This document shows, piece after piece, positions 7,942 to 16,366 of a DNA stretch of 64,000 nucleotides. How positions within the stretch are numbered: position 1 is the first letter of the stretch; every line of letters starts with the position of its first letter. Source of the DNA: Nonomuraea africana (GTDB lineage: Bacteria; Actinomycetota; Actinomycetes; Streptosporangiales; Streptosporangiaceae); assembly GCF_014873535.1 (NCBI RefSeq), contig NZ_JADBEF010000001.1, forward strand, positions 62,001-126,000, read 5' to 3'. Both the position numbers and the translations under genes were made by a program. Under the pieces are notes generated by a model. The model worked only from the letters and a program-made list of their open reading frames with translations, had not been told where the DNA came from and did not search any database.

Positions 7942-8311
7942 GCACCTCGTGGAAGGTCGGGAAGGTCTTCCGGACGCAGCCGGGGTCGTCCAGGGTGATG
8001 CCGGGCGTGCGCAGCCCCGTGATGCTGAAGGCCATGGCGATGCGGTGGTCGCCGTGGCAGGCGATCTCGGTGGCCTCGGGCGCGCCGGCCTCGGCGCGGG
8101 CGGCGGGCGGGCCGTCGGGACGGCCGTGCACGGTCCACCGGTCGGCGTCCTGGGTCACCTGGTAGCCGAGGTCGCGCAGCCCCTGGGCGAACCCTTCGGT
8201 GTCGTCGGACCAGAGGGGGCGCTCCAGCGTGGTGACCCCGTCAGCGGCGGCGGCCAGGAACAGCGCTCGCGCCATGACGGACTTGGAGCCGGGGATGCGT
8301 ACGACGGTCAC
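7925..8311 (-). pseudogene. Mini EPSP-synthase-like gene (internally deleted aroA)
   Basis: 128 aa from GTG 8311, against about 420-430 aa for EPSP synthase. Residues 5-55 match the enzyme's N-terminus (IPGSKSVMARALFLAAA, keeping the substrate-binding Lys10, Ser11 and Arg15 equivalents, then LWSDDTEGFAQGL). Residues 82-125 match its extreme C-terminus (CHGDHRIAMAFS with Asp88-His89-Arg90, then CVRKTFPTF with Lys115). Roughly 300 residues between are absent and the fusion is in frame. Without most of both lobes it cannot be a normal shikimate-pathway enzyme. It is either a decayed gene or a minimal derivative with a new role. No clear ribosome site was seen. Confidence 0.65.
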
Positions 8312-8342
8312 CGCGAGATCGTATCGAACCGGGGCAGACCGG

Positions 8343-10709
8343 TCAGGCGCGATGTCGCCCGCCCCGCCCTCTGGAGTTACGTGTCCGCGACCCGGCTCCC
8401 ACGAGCACGGGCTCCTGCTCCGGGACTGGCCGGGACGGCTGGTCCACGGGTACCGGCACGACCCGCGGCGACACCCACGGGCCCTGACCCGACGGAACCC
8501 GGGGGTTCGACGGGATCTGGCTCGACGGGATCCGGGGGATTGGCGGGATCTGGTTCGACGGGATGGGGAGGGTCGGTGGGATCTGGTTCGACATGGGCGA
8601 CGGGGCCTGTGTCGGTCGAACCGGCTGGGCGGGGTCGCGGGTCTCGGCCGAGGTTCGGTGGCGGCGGCCGCGGAGAGGGGCGGTGTCGGAGAACGTGTCC
8701 GTGGTGCCGCGGCCGAAAGCGTCGCCGCCACCGCTGTGCACCGGCTGGTCGGCGCGCATCCCGGTCGCCGTGCTGTGGACGAGAGTGTCTCCGCGGTGTC
8801 CTGCCGTGCGGGCAAGGGTTTCGGTGGACTTCGCGCTGTGGACCAGGACGTCGGCGTGCGGGGCGGTCGTGGTGCCGCGGGCCGGCTGCACCGGGCGGGC
8901 GGGCCTGGCCGGCCTGGTGGGCCTGGTGAGGCGGGCGGGCGAGCCCGTCGAGGTGGCCCGGTGCAGCCGGGGGTCCTGGCCTCGGGGGGCGGACGAGCCC
9001 TGCGAGCGGTGGCGGCGGCCGCGGATCGGCGCGTCGGAGGCGAAGGCGGTGCTCTCCTCCGCCGGGTGCTCCCTGCGCCTGCGCCTGCCCCGGTAGCCGT
9101 CGCCCGAGGGCGCCGTCGCCTCGGCGAACGCGTCGAACGGCGCCGACGACGCGGCCTCCAGCGCCGCCAGGATCGCACTCGAGGTCTCCAGCCCTGCGGC
9201 GAGCGCCGCCGCGGGATCGGCCGCGAGGGCGGCGGCGCGGGCGTGCGCGTGGCCAGAGGCGCGAAGGGGGGCGTCGCCTGGGATTTGGCCGGAAAGGCGG
9301 CGGGGGGCGTGGCCGAGGGTGCGGCCAGAGGCGCCAACGGGGGCGTCTCCGGGGGTGTGGCCGGGGAAAGCCGTCATCGCAGCAGAGGCGGCCGCCGAAT
9401 CGAAGGCGGTCACGGCGGTGGAGCGCGCGGGGTCCCACGGAGCCGCCGAGTCGAAGGCGAGCATGGGGTCGGCGGCGGTGGCGACGGGAGCGGAGAGCGC
9501 GACCGATGCTGCGGCGGACACAGGCGCCTGGGCGGCGAGCAACTCGGCGGACATGGGGGAGGTGGTCGCCTGGGTGGTGAGCAGCTCGGCAGGCGCGGAG
9601 GAGGTGGTTGCCTGCGCCGTGAGCAGCTCGGTGGGCGCCGAGGAGATGGTCGCCTGTGTGGTGAGGAGCTCGGCGGGGCGAGTCGAGGTGGGTCGGCGGC
9701 GGGTGCCCGAGGCGCGACGCCGGCCCGGCTGACGGGTGAGACGGGCGGGCGCGGCCGCGGCGGCGGGCGCCGGCCGTACCCTCAGCTGGCGGGTGCGGGC
9801 GACGGCCAGCACGCCGAGCGCGGCCAGCAGCACCGGGCCGATCAGCGCGGGAGAGCCGAGGCTGGGCACGGCGGTGGTGGCCGAGGCGTCCTTGAAGGCG
9901 GTGACGGGCTCGCGGGTGACCGCCTCGGTGCCGGCCGTGGCGGGCTTGGCGTGTTTGGCCTTCTTCGGGGCGGGCCGGTCCGCGGCGTTGGCCGACGACG
10001 AGCGGGGAGCGGACACGCTCGGAGAGGGGGCGGTGGCCTTCGGAGCGGTGGCGGCCTCGAGCCTGGCCGAGTGTTCGGCCCCCGCGGCTGCCGGTGAGGA
10101 CACTGTGACGGAGTGGATGAGCGAGGTGACGGTCGTCTCGGCGGGGGCGGGCAACTGGAGCCGGTCGGCCTGGCCCGGTTCGGTGTCGGGCGGGAGCGAT
10201 CCCTCGACCTTGGCGTCGGCCTCCTTCAGCCGCGCCGCCTCCAGCCGCTCCTTGATCTTCTCGGGATACCCGTAGCCGGCGACCTTGCTCTGGTCGCGCT
10301 CCTTGCGCTTGGCGACGCCCCCGTCGATGTTGCCCTCGATGGTGAAGATCGTGTCCCCCACGACCTTCGTGACGATGCCGACGTGGTCGATGTTGTCGAT
10401 CTTGTTGGAGCCGCCCCAGTCGTAGAAGACCAGCGCGCCGGGTTTCGGCTTGTGCCCCCAGGCGTCGTTCTCCTTGAACCACTCCGCGTGCGCGACGGTG
10501 TAGGCGAACTGCCCCACCCACTCCTCGTAGCCCATCTTGTGGGCGGCCCAGGACAGGAACATGTCACACCAGGGCGCGCCGCTGTAGTCGGCGTCGAACT
10601 CGACCGTCTTGCCGTACCAGTCGCCGAACTTGGTGTACGCGCCATTGCCCTCGGAGTAGCCGAGCTGGCTCTCCAGGAGCTCGATGAGCTTCTGTGTCTC
10701 TGGGGTCAT
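8343..10709 (-). CDS. CHAP-domain protein with membrane anchor and long low-complexity tail
   Basis: 788 aa from ATG 10709. Residues 1-155 form a CHAP-type cysteine peptidase/amidase domain with Cys48 (APWCDMFLSWAA), His109 (NIDHVGIV) and Asn127 (IEGNIDGG), a peptidoglycan-hydrolase fold. There is no signal peptide. One membrane helix is predicted at about 285-304. Beyond it lie some 480 residues of Ala/Ser/Thr/Pro/Arg-rich sequence with two tandem repeat blocks. An in-frame TTG at 10739 is an alternative start. A TTGACC/TAGCCT promoter lies upstream. The tail is far longer than the catalytic domain requires, and its function is unknown. Confidence 0.8.
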   Translation of the reverse strand: MTPETQKLIELLESQLGYSEGNGAYTKFGDWYGKTVEFDADYSGAPWCDMFLSWAAHKMGYEEWVGQFAYTVAHAEWFKENDAWGHKPKPGALVFYDWGGSNKIDNIDHVGIVTKVVGDTIFTIEGNIDGGVAKRKERDQSKVAGYGYPEKIKERLEAARLKEADAKVEGSLPPDTEPGQADRLQLPAPAETTVTSLIHSVTVSSPAAAGAEHSARLEAATAPKATAPSPSVSAPRSSSANAADRPAPKKAKHAKPATAGTEAVTREPVTAFKDASATTAVPSLGSPALIGPVLLAALGVLAVARTRQLRVRPAPAAAAAPARLTRQPGRRRASGTRRRPTSTRPAELLTTQATISSAPTELLTAQATTSSAPAELLTTQATTSPMSAELLAAQAPVSAAASVALSAPVATAADPMLAFDSAAPWDPARSTAVTAFDSAAASAAMTAFPGHTPGDAPVGASGRTLGHAPRRLSGQIPGDAPLRASGHAHARAAALAADPAAALAAGLETSSAILAALEAASSAPFDAFAEATAPSGDGYRGRRRRREHPAEESTAFASDAPIRGRRHRSQGSSAPRGQDPRLHRATSTGSPARLTRPTRPARPARPVQPARGTTTAPHADVLVHSAKSTETLARTAGHRGDTLVHSTATGMRADQPVHSGGGDAFGRGTTDTFSDTAPLRGRRHRTSAETRDPAQPVRPTQAPSPMSNQIPPTLPIPSNQIPPIPRIPSSQIPSNPRVPSGQGPWVSPRVVPVPVDQPSRPVPEQEPVLVGAGSRTRNSRGRGGRHRA
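8480..8595 (-). repeat. 33-bp tandem repeats coding Pro/Ile-rich 11-residue units
   Basis: Near the C-terminus of the CHAP protein, the units SNQIPPTLPIP, SNQIPPIPRIP and SSQIPSNPRVP recur with a 33-base period. This low-complexity extension is likely exposed and disordered. Confidence 0.65.
9535..9702 (-). repeat. Four 42-bp tandem repeats in the CHAP protein tail
   Basis: Repeat phases start at 9535, 9577, 9619 and 9661. They encode 14-residue units of the form AELLTTQATTSSAP with small changes. The units lie directly after the membrane helix region and could form an extracytoplasmic stalk. Confidence 0.75.
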
Positions 10710-10757
10710 GGAAGTGCGGGGGAACCCTTCCGTGCACAATGGGACTCGTGAGGAGGG

Positions 10758-10785
10758 AGGCTACCCTGGGAAAAGGGCAGGTCAA
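10758..10785 (-). promoter_or_regulatory. Housekeeping-type promoter of the CHAP gene
   Basis: On the minus strand TTGACC (10785-10780) and TAGCCT (10763-10758) are separated by 16 bases, a good vegetative sigma-factor match. The start would be near 10751, about 42 bases before the ATG. The 11-base stretch around the -35 recurs at 10829-10839, giving a possible second -35. Confidence 0.5.
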
Positions 10786-10885
10786 GACCGTGCCAAGGGA
10801 ATCCCAAGGGGGTGCGCCCAGTGAAAACGCAGGTCAAGAGGCTTCCAGAAATATCTCCCAAACCCCGACATATCCGGAAAAGATC

Positions 10886-10904
10886 TACCGAATAGGGTTC
10901 GGTA
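10886..10904. promoter_or_regulatory. 19-bp palindrome upstream of the PaaI-type thioesterase
   Basis: Perfect seven-base arms TACCGAA (10886-10892) and TTCGGTA (10898-10904) flank TAGGG. The palindrome ends 11 bases before the ATG of the thioesterase at 10916, so a bound regulator would block initiation. Confidence 0.5.
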
Positions 10905-10915
10905 GGGTGTCCCGC

Positions 10916-11527
10916 ATGTCGGTCGAACTCGGCACCGAGGAATCCCGCCTCGCCGCCCTCTGCGCTCTTGCCCAGCAGACCCGTGACCTGATGGACGCGG
11001 TCGCGCTGACCGATGTCGGAGAGGACGACCTCACCGCCGCCACCGCCGCGCTCATCGCCGTCACCGAGCAGCTGCGAGCGGCCGTCCGCCAGACCCCTCA
11101 GCCCTTCGAGATCGCCCCTGACGGCACGCTGCGGCATCTCGGCAACGCCGTCACCGGTGGCGCCAACCCGCATGCCCTCCCGCTGGTCATCGAGGTACGC
11201 GACGGTGGGGTGCGGGCCGAGGTGGAGTTCAGGCCGCTGCACGAGGGCCCGCCCGGCGGGGTCCACGGCGGGATCAGCGCCATGATCCTCGACCACCTGC
11301 TCGGCCAGGCCGTCGCCGCGGCGGGCTCGGCGGGAATGACGGGCACGCTCACCGTCCGCTACCGCAGGCCGGTGCCGTACGGCACGCCGCTGGTGGCGAC
11401 CGCGGAGTACACCCGCACCGAGGGACGCAAGACCTGGGCGGAGGGCAGGCTCTCCCTACCGGACGGCGAGGCGCTCGTCGAGGCCACGGGGCTGTTCATC
11501 ACCCCATCCGCGTGGATCGGCGGGTGA
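10916..11527 (+). CDS. PaaI-like hotdog thioesterase
   Basis: 203 aa. The C-terminal two-thirds is a single hotdog domain with GPPGGVHGGISAMILDHLLGQA, the catalytic-loop region of PaaI/YdiI-type thioesterases, followed by GTLTVRYRRPVPYGTPL. The N-terminal 70 residues are helical and less typical. It cleaves acyl- or aryl-CoA thioesters in the cytosol; the substrate is unknown. ATG 10916 is chosen because the frame upstream contains the operator and has no conserved sequence. It is monocistronic and divergent from the CHAP gene. Confidence 0.8.
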   Translation: MSVELGTEESRLAALCALAQQTRDLMDAVALTDVGEDDLTAATAALIAVTEQLRAAVRQTPQPFEIAPDGTLRHLGNAVTGGANPHALPLVIEVRDGGVRAEVEFRPLHEGPPGGVHGGISAMILDHLLGQAVAAAGSAGMTGTLTVRYRRPVPYGTPLVATAEYTRTEGRKTWAEGRLSLPDGEALVEATGLFITPSAWIGG

Positions 11528-11754
11528 AGCCCTGAGCCTGCGTGCGACGGGCGGCCCGGACGCGGGTCGTCTCCCATGCTCGACGCGCCCGTACGGCGGG
11601 CGGCCGGACGTGGCCATCCTCCTGAGGGGTCTCGGAGACCACATCGCCTGCGGATTCGGGCTTCCGGGAGTCGCCCCACCGTGAGAGGCGTCCGGTCACC
11701 GGGCGTTTTCAGATCGTTACCAACCGTTGGCGTGTCCTGTGGGTCTAACCCAAA

Positions 11755-11982
11755 GTGAAGATCCTCTACGGCACCATCGCGCTCATCGTGCTGGCCCAGG
11801 CGCTCTCCGGCGGCCTCGTGGGCCGCGCCGCGCCCGTCGAGGTCGCCTGGCCGGCCCAGGCGCCCACCCTCGACGGTGTCGCGTCGTCCGGCCACTGCCA
11901 CCTCCTCCTCGCCGAAGGAGGGCGGGCCGGCCTGGCCGTCCCGGAGGTCAAGGCCTCAGGCGGTACGGCGGCGCGTCAGTAA
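11755..11982 (+). CDS. Small hypothetical, possibly exported protein
   Basis: 75 aa from GTG 11755. The first 25 residues (KILYGTIALIVLAQALSGG) look like a signal peptide or single membrane helix. The remainder has no recognisable domain. GC at third codon positions is high for the first 50 codons, which supports coding. No good ribosome site is seen, and the 3' end overlaps the convergent SDR gene by seven bases. The 227 bases upstream (11528-11754) hold no gene, only an 11-bp dyad CCAAC-C-GTTGG at 11720-11730. The call is tentative. Confidence 0.4.
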   Translation: MKILYGTIALIVLAQALSGGLVGRAAPVEVAWPAQAPTLDGVASSGHCHLLLAEGGRAGLAVPEVKASGGTAARQ

Positions 11983-12725
11983 CCCGCGCCGGTCAGCAGG
12001 CCCCCGTCCACGGTGAACTCGCTGCCCGTGCAGTAGCTCGACCGGTCCGAGGCGAGGAACGCCACCACGTGCGAGACCTCGACCGGCTTGGCGAAGCGCT
12101 TGATCACCATCGACTTCACGAACGCCTCGCCGTCGACCCCGGCCATGAGATCGGGGTCGGTCGCCATCGAGGTGTTGATCGCGCCGGGGTGGACCGAGTT
12201 GACGCGGATCTTGAAGGGGGCCAACTCTCGGGCGGCGGCCTTGGTGACGCCGCGCACGCCGAACTTCGAGGCCGCGTAGGCGGACAGGCCCGCCGCGCCG
12301 ATGAAGCCCTCGATGGAGGAGATGTTGACGATCGCGCCCCGTCCCGCCGCCTTCATCGGCTCGATGACCGACTTCACGCCCAGCCAGGTGCCCTTGAGGT
12401 TGACGTCCACGACCTGCTCGAAGTCGGCCAGTGACATCTCTCCGATTCTGCGAAATTTAATGATTCCGGCGTTGTTGACCAGAATGTCGAGCTTGCCGTA
12501 CGTCTCGACGGCGGTGTCGACCGCGCGTCCCCACTCGGCCTCGCTCCTGACGTCGTGCCGCACGTAGGTCGCGCCGGTCGCCTCGGCCAGCGCCTTCCCC
12601 TCGTCGTCGAGCACGTCCCCGAAGACGACCCGCGCGCCCTCCTCCAGGAACAGCCGCACGTGCGCCTCGCCCATGCCCCGCGCGCCGCCGGTGATCAGCG
12701 CGACCTTGCCGTCAAGCAGTCCCAT
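11976..12725 (-). CDS. Short-chain dehydrogenase/reductase (hydroxysteroid-dehydrogenase-like)
   Basis: 249 aa, classical SDR. The cofactor site is TGGARGMGE at residues 13-20, followed by NNAG near 87. The catalytic Ser is in NISSIEG and YAASK is the Tyr-Lys pair near 152-156; the C-terminus is SEFTVDGGLLTGAGY. The sequence is closest in feel to 3-alpha/20-beta-hydroxysteroid dehydrogenases and FabG3. It is the last gene of the overlapping minus-strand operon, starting 14 bases inside the NDP-forming acyl-CoA ligase, so it probably oxidises or reduces a CoA-linked or terpenoid intermediate. Confidence 0.87.
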   Translation of the reverse strand: MGLLDGKVALITGGARGMGEAHVRLFLEEGARVVFGDVLDDEGKALAEATGATYVRHDVRSEAEWGRAVDTAVETYGKLDILVNNAGIIKFRRIGEMSLADFEQVVDVNLKGTWLGVKSVIEPMKAAGRGAIVNISSIEGFIGAAGLSAYAASKFGVRGVTKAAARELAPFKIRVNSVHPGAINTSMATDPDLMAGVDGEAFVKSMVIKRFAKPVEVSHVVAFLASDRSSYCTGSEFTVDGGLLTGAGY

Positions 12726-14874
12726 CGGTGCCTCCGCAGAAACGTTGACCGGCGGCGACGGCGATCGCGGCCGCCTCCATGGTTCGGTAGACAGGTATCC
12801 CGGCTCCGGCCGCGATCGCCCTGACCTCGTCCTCGACGCCGGGCGGGGCGAACTCGCCGTTCCTGGTGACCAGCGTGACCCTGCCGCCGCCGGCCTGCGC
12901 CTTGCCGAGGTGGCGGGCGAAGTCGAGCAGGGGGTCGGCGGCGGTGCCGTAGGTGAAGAAGCTCTGCACGTTCACGTGCGCGACCACGTCCTGGTACGGC
13001 AGGCGCCGGGTGATCGCGGCGATCACGTCCTTGACGAGGCCGGGCCGGCTCCTGGGGCCCACGGGGACCTCCAGGGGGTTGGCCAGCGAACTGCCCACGC
13101 CGAGACCGAGCGCCCTGAGGTCGTCGAGCACGTCGCCGGGGAGTGGGTCGAGGGTGAGGCCCGCGTCGTCGAACGCGTCGGCGGCGAGCACGCCGGCGCC
13201 GCCACTGGGACCGACCACCAGCACCCCGGCCATCCGCCGCCCAGCCTCCTCGCGGCCCGGTTCGGCGGTGCCGGGGGTGGGGCCCTCGAGAGAGACCGGG
13301 GCCGCTCGGGTGGGAGAGGGGCCGGGGTCCTTGGGGGATTGCCCGGCCGCCGGGGCGGCGGTGCCGGGGTCTTCGGGGGAGGGGGAGGGGAGGCGGGGGG
13401 TGTGGGCCTGGAAGTAGGCGAGGGTGGCGATGAGGGCGTCCTGGGTGGTCACGAGGGTGGCGCCGGTCTGGTCGGCGAGGGCCTGCCAGATCCGCGCGTC
13501 GCTCACCATCCCCCCTGTGTGGGACGCGGCCGCCCGGCGGCCCTGGCCGCTGCGCCCGCCGACCAGCAGCACCACCGGCAGCGGGCACGCCGACAGTGCG
13601 GAGAAGAGGGCGCGGCCGTCACGGGGATCCTCCAGATACAGCCCGACCACCGAGGTCGAGGGGTCGGCGGAGAGCCACCCGAGCAGTTCGGCGGGAGTGA
13701 CGTCGGTCGCGTTCCCGAGAGTGGCGACCCTGCTGAACGCCAGCCCGCGACGCTCTCCCACCTTGATCACCTCACCGGCCAGCCCGCCGCTCTGCGAGAT
13801 CAGCGCGACGCTCCCCGCGGGCCCCACGCCGCCGCCCACGAACGTCTGCCGTCCCCGCGGGCAGTAGACGCCCATGCAGTTCGGCCCGAGCAGCCGCGTC
13901 CCCGCCTCACGGGCCGCCGCGACCAGCGCCTCCTCCAGGTCCGCCCGCCCCGCCTCACCGAACCCGCCGCTCATGACCTGCGTGTACGGCACGCCGCGCG
14001 CCTGCCGTACCACCTCGGCGCAGGCGGCGGCGGGCACCGCGACCAGCGCGTAGTCCACGTCCGCCGAGGAGAGCGAGGGGACCGCGGGCACCCCGCCGAT
14101 CGAGGCCGCCGTCGGATGGACGGCCACCACCGGTCTCCCCGCCGCGCGGTAGAACTCGAGGAACATGTTCCCGAAGTTCGGCCGGCTCGTGGAGGCGCCC
14201 ACCACGGCCACCCGTCGCGGCTCGAACAGCGGGGTGAAGTCGGACGCGGCGCGCGGAGCGGCCGTGGGCGGGGAGGGCGAGGGGACATAACGGGCGTCCA
14301 CCGCGATCACCCCCGACGGCGTGGCGATCACCGGGTTGAGCTCGAACTCGCCCAGTTCCAGCCGCTCCCACAGCCCGCCGGGACCGCCGAGCGTCATCAG
14401 CAGCTTCACGACGGCGTCCACGTCGACGGCGGGCCGGCCGCGGTAGCCGTACAGGAGGGCAGCGCCGCGCAGCGAGGCCAGCATGCGGCTCGCGTCGGTC
14501 TCGGAGATCGGGCAGAGGCGCAGGGCGGTGTCGCGCAGCGCCTCGGTCCACACCCCGCCGAGGCCCGCCAGCAGGACCGGGCCGAAGCCGGGGTCGCGGA
14601 CCAGTCCGGCGATCAGCTCGACCCCCTCGGGGGCCTGCTCCTCCACCAGGAACCCGTCGCCGAGGCGCTCGCGCATCTCGGCGACGGCGGCGTCCAGCGT
14701 GTCGTGGGTCAGGCCGAGCCGCACCCCTCCGGCGTCGGACTTGTGCAGCAGGCCCGCGGCCTTCAGCACCAGCGGAGGGGTCAGCGTGCCGGCGAGCGCG
14801 GGGTCGGGCACCCCGCGCGGCACCGGGATGCCCGCCTCCCTGAGCAGCTCCTTGACCTCGTGTTCAGTCCACAA
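12712..14874 (-). CDS. NDP-forming acyl-CoA synthetase (acetate-CoA ligase family, fused subunits)
   Basis: 720 aa, with domains in beta-alpha order. An ATP-grasp domain comes first (about 1-215; VLKAAGLLHKSDAGGV, GFLVEEQ). A CoA-binding Rossmann domain follows (about 225-340; RRVAVVGAS, LLGPNCMG). Then come succinyl-CoA-ligase-like domains with the phosphohistidine loop SHTGGMVSDARIW near 470. A Pro-rich spacer of about 45 residues interrupts the last domain. The enzyme makes acyl-CoA from acid, NTP and CoA. It overlaps the AMP-forming ligase upstream by 11 bases, so two mechanistically different CoA ligases are co-expressed. Confidence 0.85.
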   Translation of the reverse strand: MWTEHEVKELLREAGIPVPRGVPDPALAGTLTPPLVLKAAGLLHKSDAGGVRLGLTHDTLDAAVAEMRERLGDGFLVEEQAPEGVELIAGLVRDPGFGPVLLAGLGGVWTEALRDTALRLCPISETDASRMLASLRGAALLYGYRGRPAVDVDAVVKLLMTLGGPGGLWERLELGEFELNPVIATPSGVIAVDARYVPSPSPPTAAPRAASDFTPLFEPRRVAVVGASTSRPNFGNMFLEFYRAAGRPVVAVHPTAASIGGVPAVPSLSSADVDYALVAVPAAACAEVVRQARGVPYTQVMSGGFGEAGRADLEEALVAAAREAGTRLLGPNCMGVYCPRGRQTFVGGGVGPAGSVALISQSGGLAGEVIKVGERRGLAFSRVATLGNATDVTPAELLGWLSADPSTSVVGLYLEDPRDGRALFSALSACPLPVVLLVGGRSGQGRRAAASHTGGMVSDARIWQALADQTGATLVTTQDALIATLAYFQAHTPRLPSPSPEDPGTAAPAAGQSPKDPGPSPTRAAPVSLEGPTPGTAEPGREEAGRRMAGVLVVGPSGGAGVLAADAFDDAGLTLDPLPGDVLDDLRALGLGVGSSLANPLEVPVGPRSRPGLVKDVIAAITRRLPYQDVVAHVNVQSFFTYGTAADPLLDFARHLGKAQAGGGRVTLVTRNGEFAPPGVEDEVRAIAAGAGIPVYRTMEAAAIAVAAGQRFCGGTDGTA

Positions 14875-16366
14875 GGTGCTGGTACATCTCTCGGATCTCG
14901 CGCCGCAGCAGCTTGCCAGGACCGCCTGAGGCGTCCTCGAAGTGCGGCAGCGACTCGGCGACCACGATCACGTCGGGTTGCTGGTGGGGTGGCAGCGTGT
15001 CCGACAGCGCCAGCGCGATCTTGGCGGAGTCGAGCGTCTGCCCGGCCCTGGGCACCACCGCCAGCAGGATCCGGCCGTCGCCGACCCCCACCGCGCCGGC
15101 CTCGGCCACGGAGTCGAGCGCGGTGGCCGCCTCCTCGACCGCGGCGGGCTGGGTCCAGACGCCGCCCTTGAGTATCGCGTCCTCGCGCCGTCCGAGCACC
15201 CGCAGCACGCCGTCGGCCGACACGGTGCCGAGGTCGCCGCCGACGTACCACTCGCCGCGCAGCACCTCGGCGGTCTGGTCGGGCAGCAGGTCGTAGCCGG
15301 CCATCCGGTGCGGCCCGGCCAGGTTGATCTCGCCGATCGTGTCGACGACGCGCGCGCCCGAGGGGTCGGTGACGGCGACCGCGCAGCCGGTGCGGGCCCG
15401 TCCCGAGGCGCCGAGCGGAGTGGAGCCGTCGTCCACCCTGCCCATGCAGGTGTAGGGGGCCTCGGTCTGGCCGTAGTAGGAGTAGACGCCCGCCTCTGGT
15501 AACCGCTGCTTGATCCTGGACAGCAGGGAGGCGGTCAGCGGTTCGCCGCCGAGCATGATGACCCTGATCGACGACAGGTCCACGGGCTCATGGGCGGAGT
15601 CGCCGAGCAGCGCCGCGTAGAAGGAGGGGATCTGCGAGACGTGGGTGACCTTCTCCCGCGGGACGACCTTGAGGAAGTTGGCCGGGCCCCAGTCCTGCTC
15701 GAGGACCAGCCGCATCCCGGCGTAGAGCGCCGGGCCGACGATCGCGGGGAAGCCGATGCCCCAGATGATCGCGCCGGTGCCGAACACCGAGTCGGGTGCG
15801 CGCGGCACGTCCAGCCAGATCTGCGCGGTGGCCAGCGACGAGGCGTGCGTGTGGACGACGGGCTTGGGCAGCCCGGTCGTGCCCGAGGTGTAGTAGAGCG
15901 CCAGCGGATCGTCGAAGAAGGCGCCGAGAGGGGGCTCGCCCTCCTCGGCGGAGTCGAGCTCCTCGGCGGAGATCCACGTGGTGATCTCCGGCAGCGAGGG
16001 CCTGATCGCCTCGACGACGTGCGCCACGGTGGCGTCGTGGACGAAGGCCGTGCACCCCGAGGCGGCGACCACCGCGCGCAGCGTCTCCACGGGCCAGTAC
16101 GGGTTGAGCGCCGCGGTGATCGCGCCGATCTTGGCCTGCGCGAGGTAGACCTCGGCCACCCGCAACGTCTCGTTCAGCAGCGCCGCGACCCGCTGTCCTG
16201 GCCGGACGCCCGCCGCGAGCAGCGCGTGCGCGCGCCGGTTGACCAGCCTGTTCAGCTCGACGTAGGTGAAGCTCTGCGCGCCGCAGTAGGTGAGCGCGAC
16301 CTGGCCGGGGGTTCTCGCCGCCCCCGCGGTCAGGAGCGCGTGGCCGTAGTTGCCGTAGGGCGTCAT
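14864..16366 (-). CDS. AMP-forming acyl-CoA synthetase (ANL superfamily)
   Basis: 500 aa, a full-length ANL enzyme. The P-loop is YYTSGTTGLPKP near 165, with YSYYGQTEA near 290-300. The hinge/ATP site is GGDLGTVSADGVLRVLGRREDAILKGG near 375-400, split here for reading: GGDLGTV, then RREDAILKGG. The adenylation Lys is in GGPGKLLRREI near the C-terminus. It activates a carboxylic acid to the acyl-CoA. It is the third gene of the DUF35-VOC-ligase-ligase-SDR operon, with overlaps at both ends that indicate translational coupling. Confidence 0.87.
   Translation of the reverse strand: MTPYGNYGHALLTAGAARTPGQVALTYCGAQSFTYVELNRLVNRRAHALLAAGVRPGQRVAALLNETLRVAEVYLAQAKIGAITAALNPYWPVETLRAVVAASGCTAFVHDATVAHVVEAIRPSLPEITTWISAEELDSAEEGEPPLGAFFDDPLALYYTSGTTGLPKPVVHTHASSLATAQIWLDVPRAPDSVFGTGAIIWGIGFPAIVGPALYAGMRLVLEQDWGPANFLKVVPREKVTHVSQIPSFYAALLGDSAHEPVDLSSIRVIMLGGEPLTASLLSRIKQRLPEAGVYSYYGQTEAPYTCMGRVDDGSTPLGASGRARTGCAVAVTDPSGARVVDTIGEINLAGPHRMAGYDLLPDQTAEVLRGEWYVGGDLGTVSADGVLRVLGRREDAILKGGVWTQPAAVEEAATALDSVAEAGAVGVGDGRILLAVVPRAGQTLDSAKIALALSDTLPPHQQPDVIVVAESLPHFEDASGGPGKLLRREIREMYQHLVD

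Noticed and set aside
10694..10915. Upstream extension of the PaaI-like thioesterase into the CHAP promoter region
   Set aside because: It would translate through the operator and promoter elements; the conserved hotdog protein begins after ATG 10916.
12673..15171. Long plus-strand open frame of over 800 codons opposite the two CoA ligase genes
   Set aside because: It is antisense to clearly recognisable enzymes, is Arg/Pro/Gly-rich and has no domain; high GC makes such mirror frames common.
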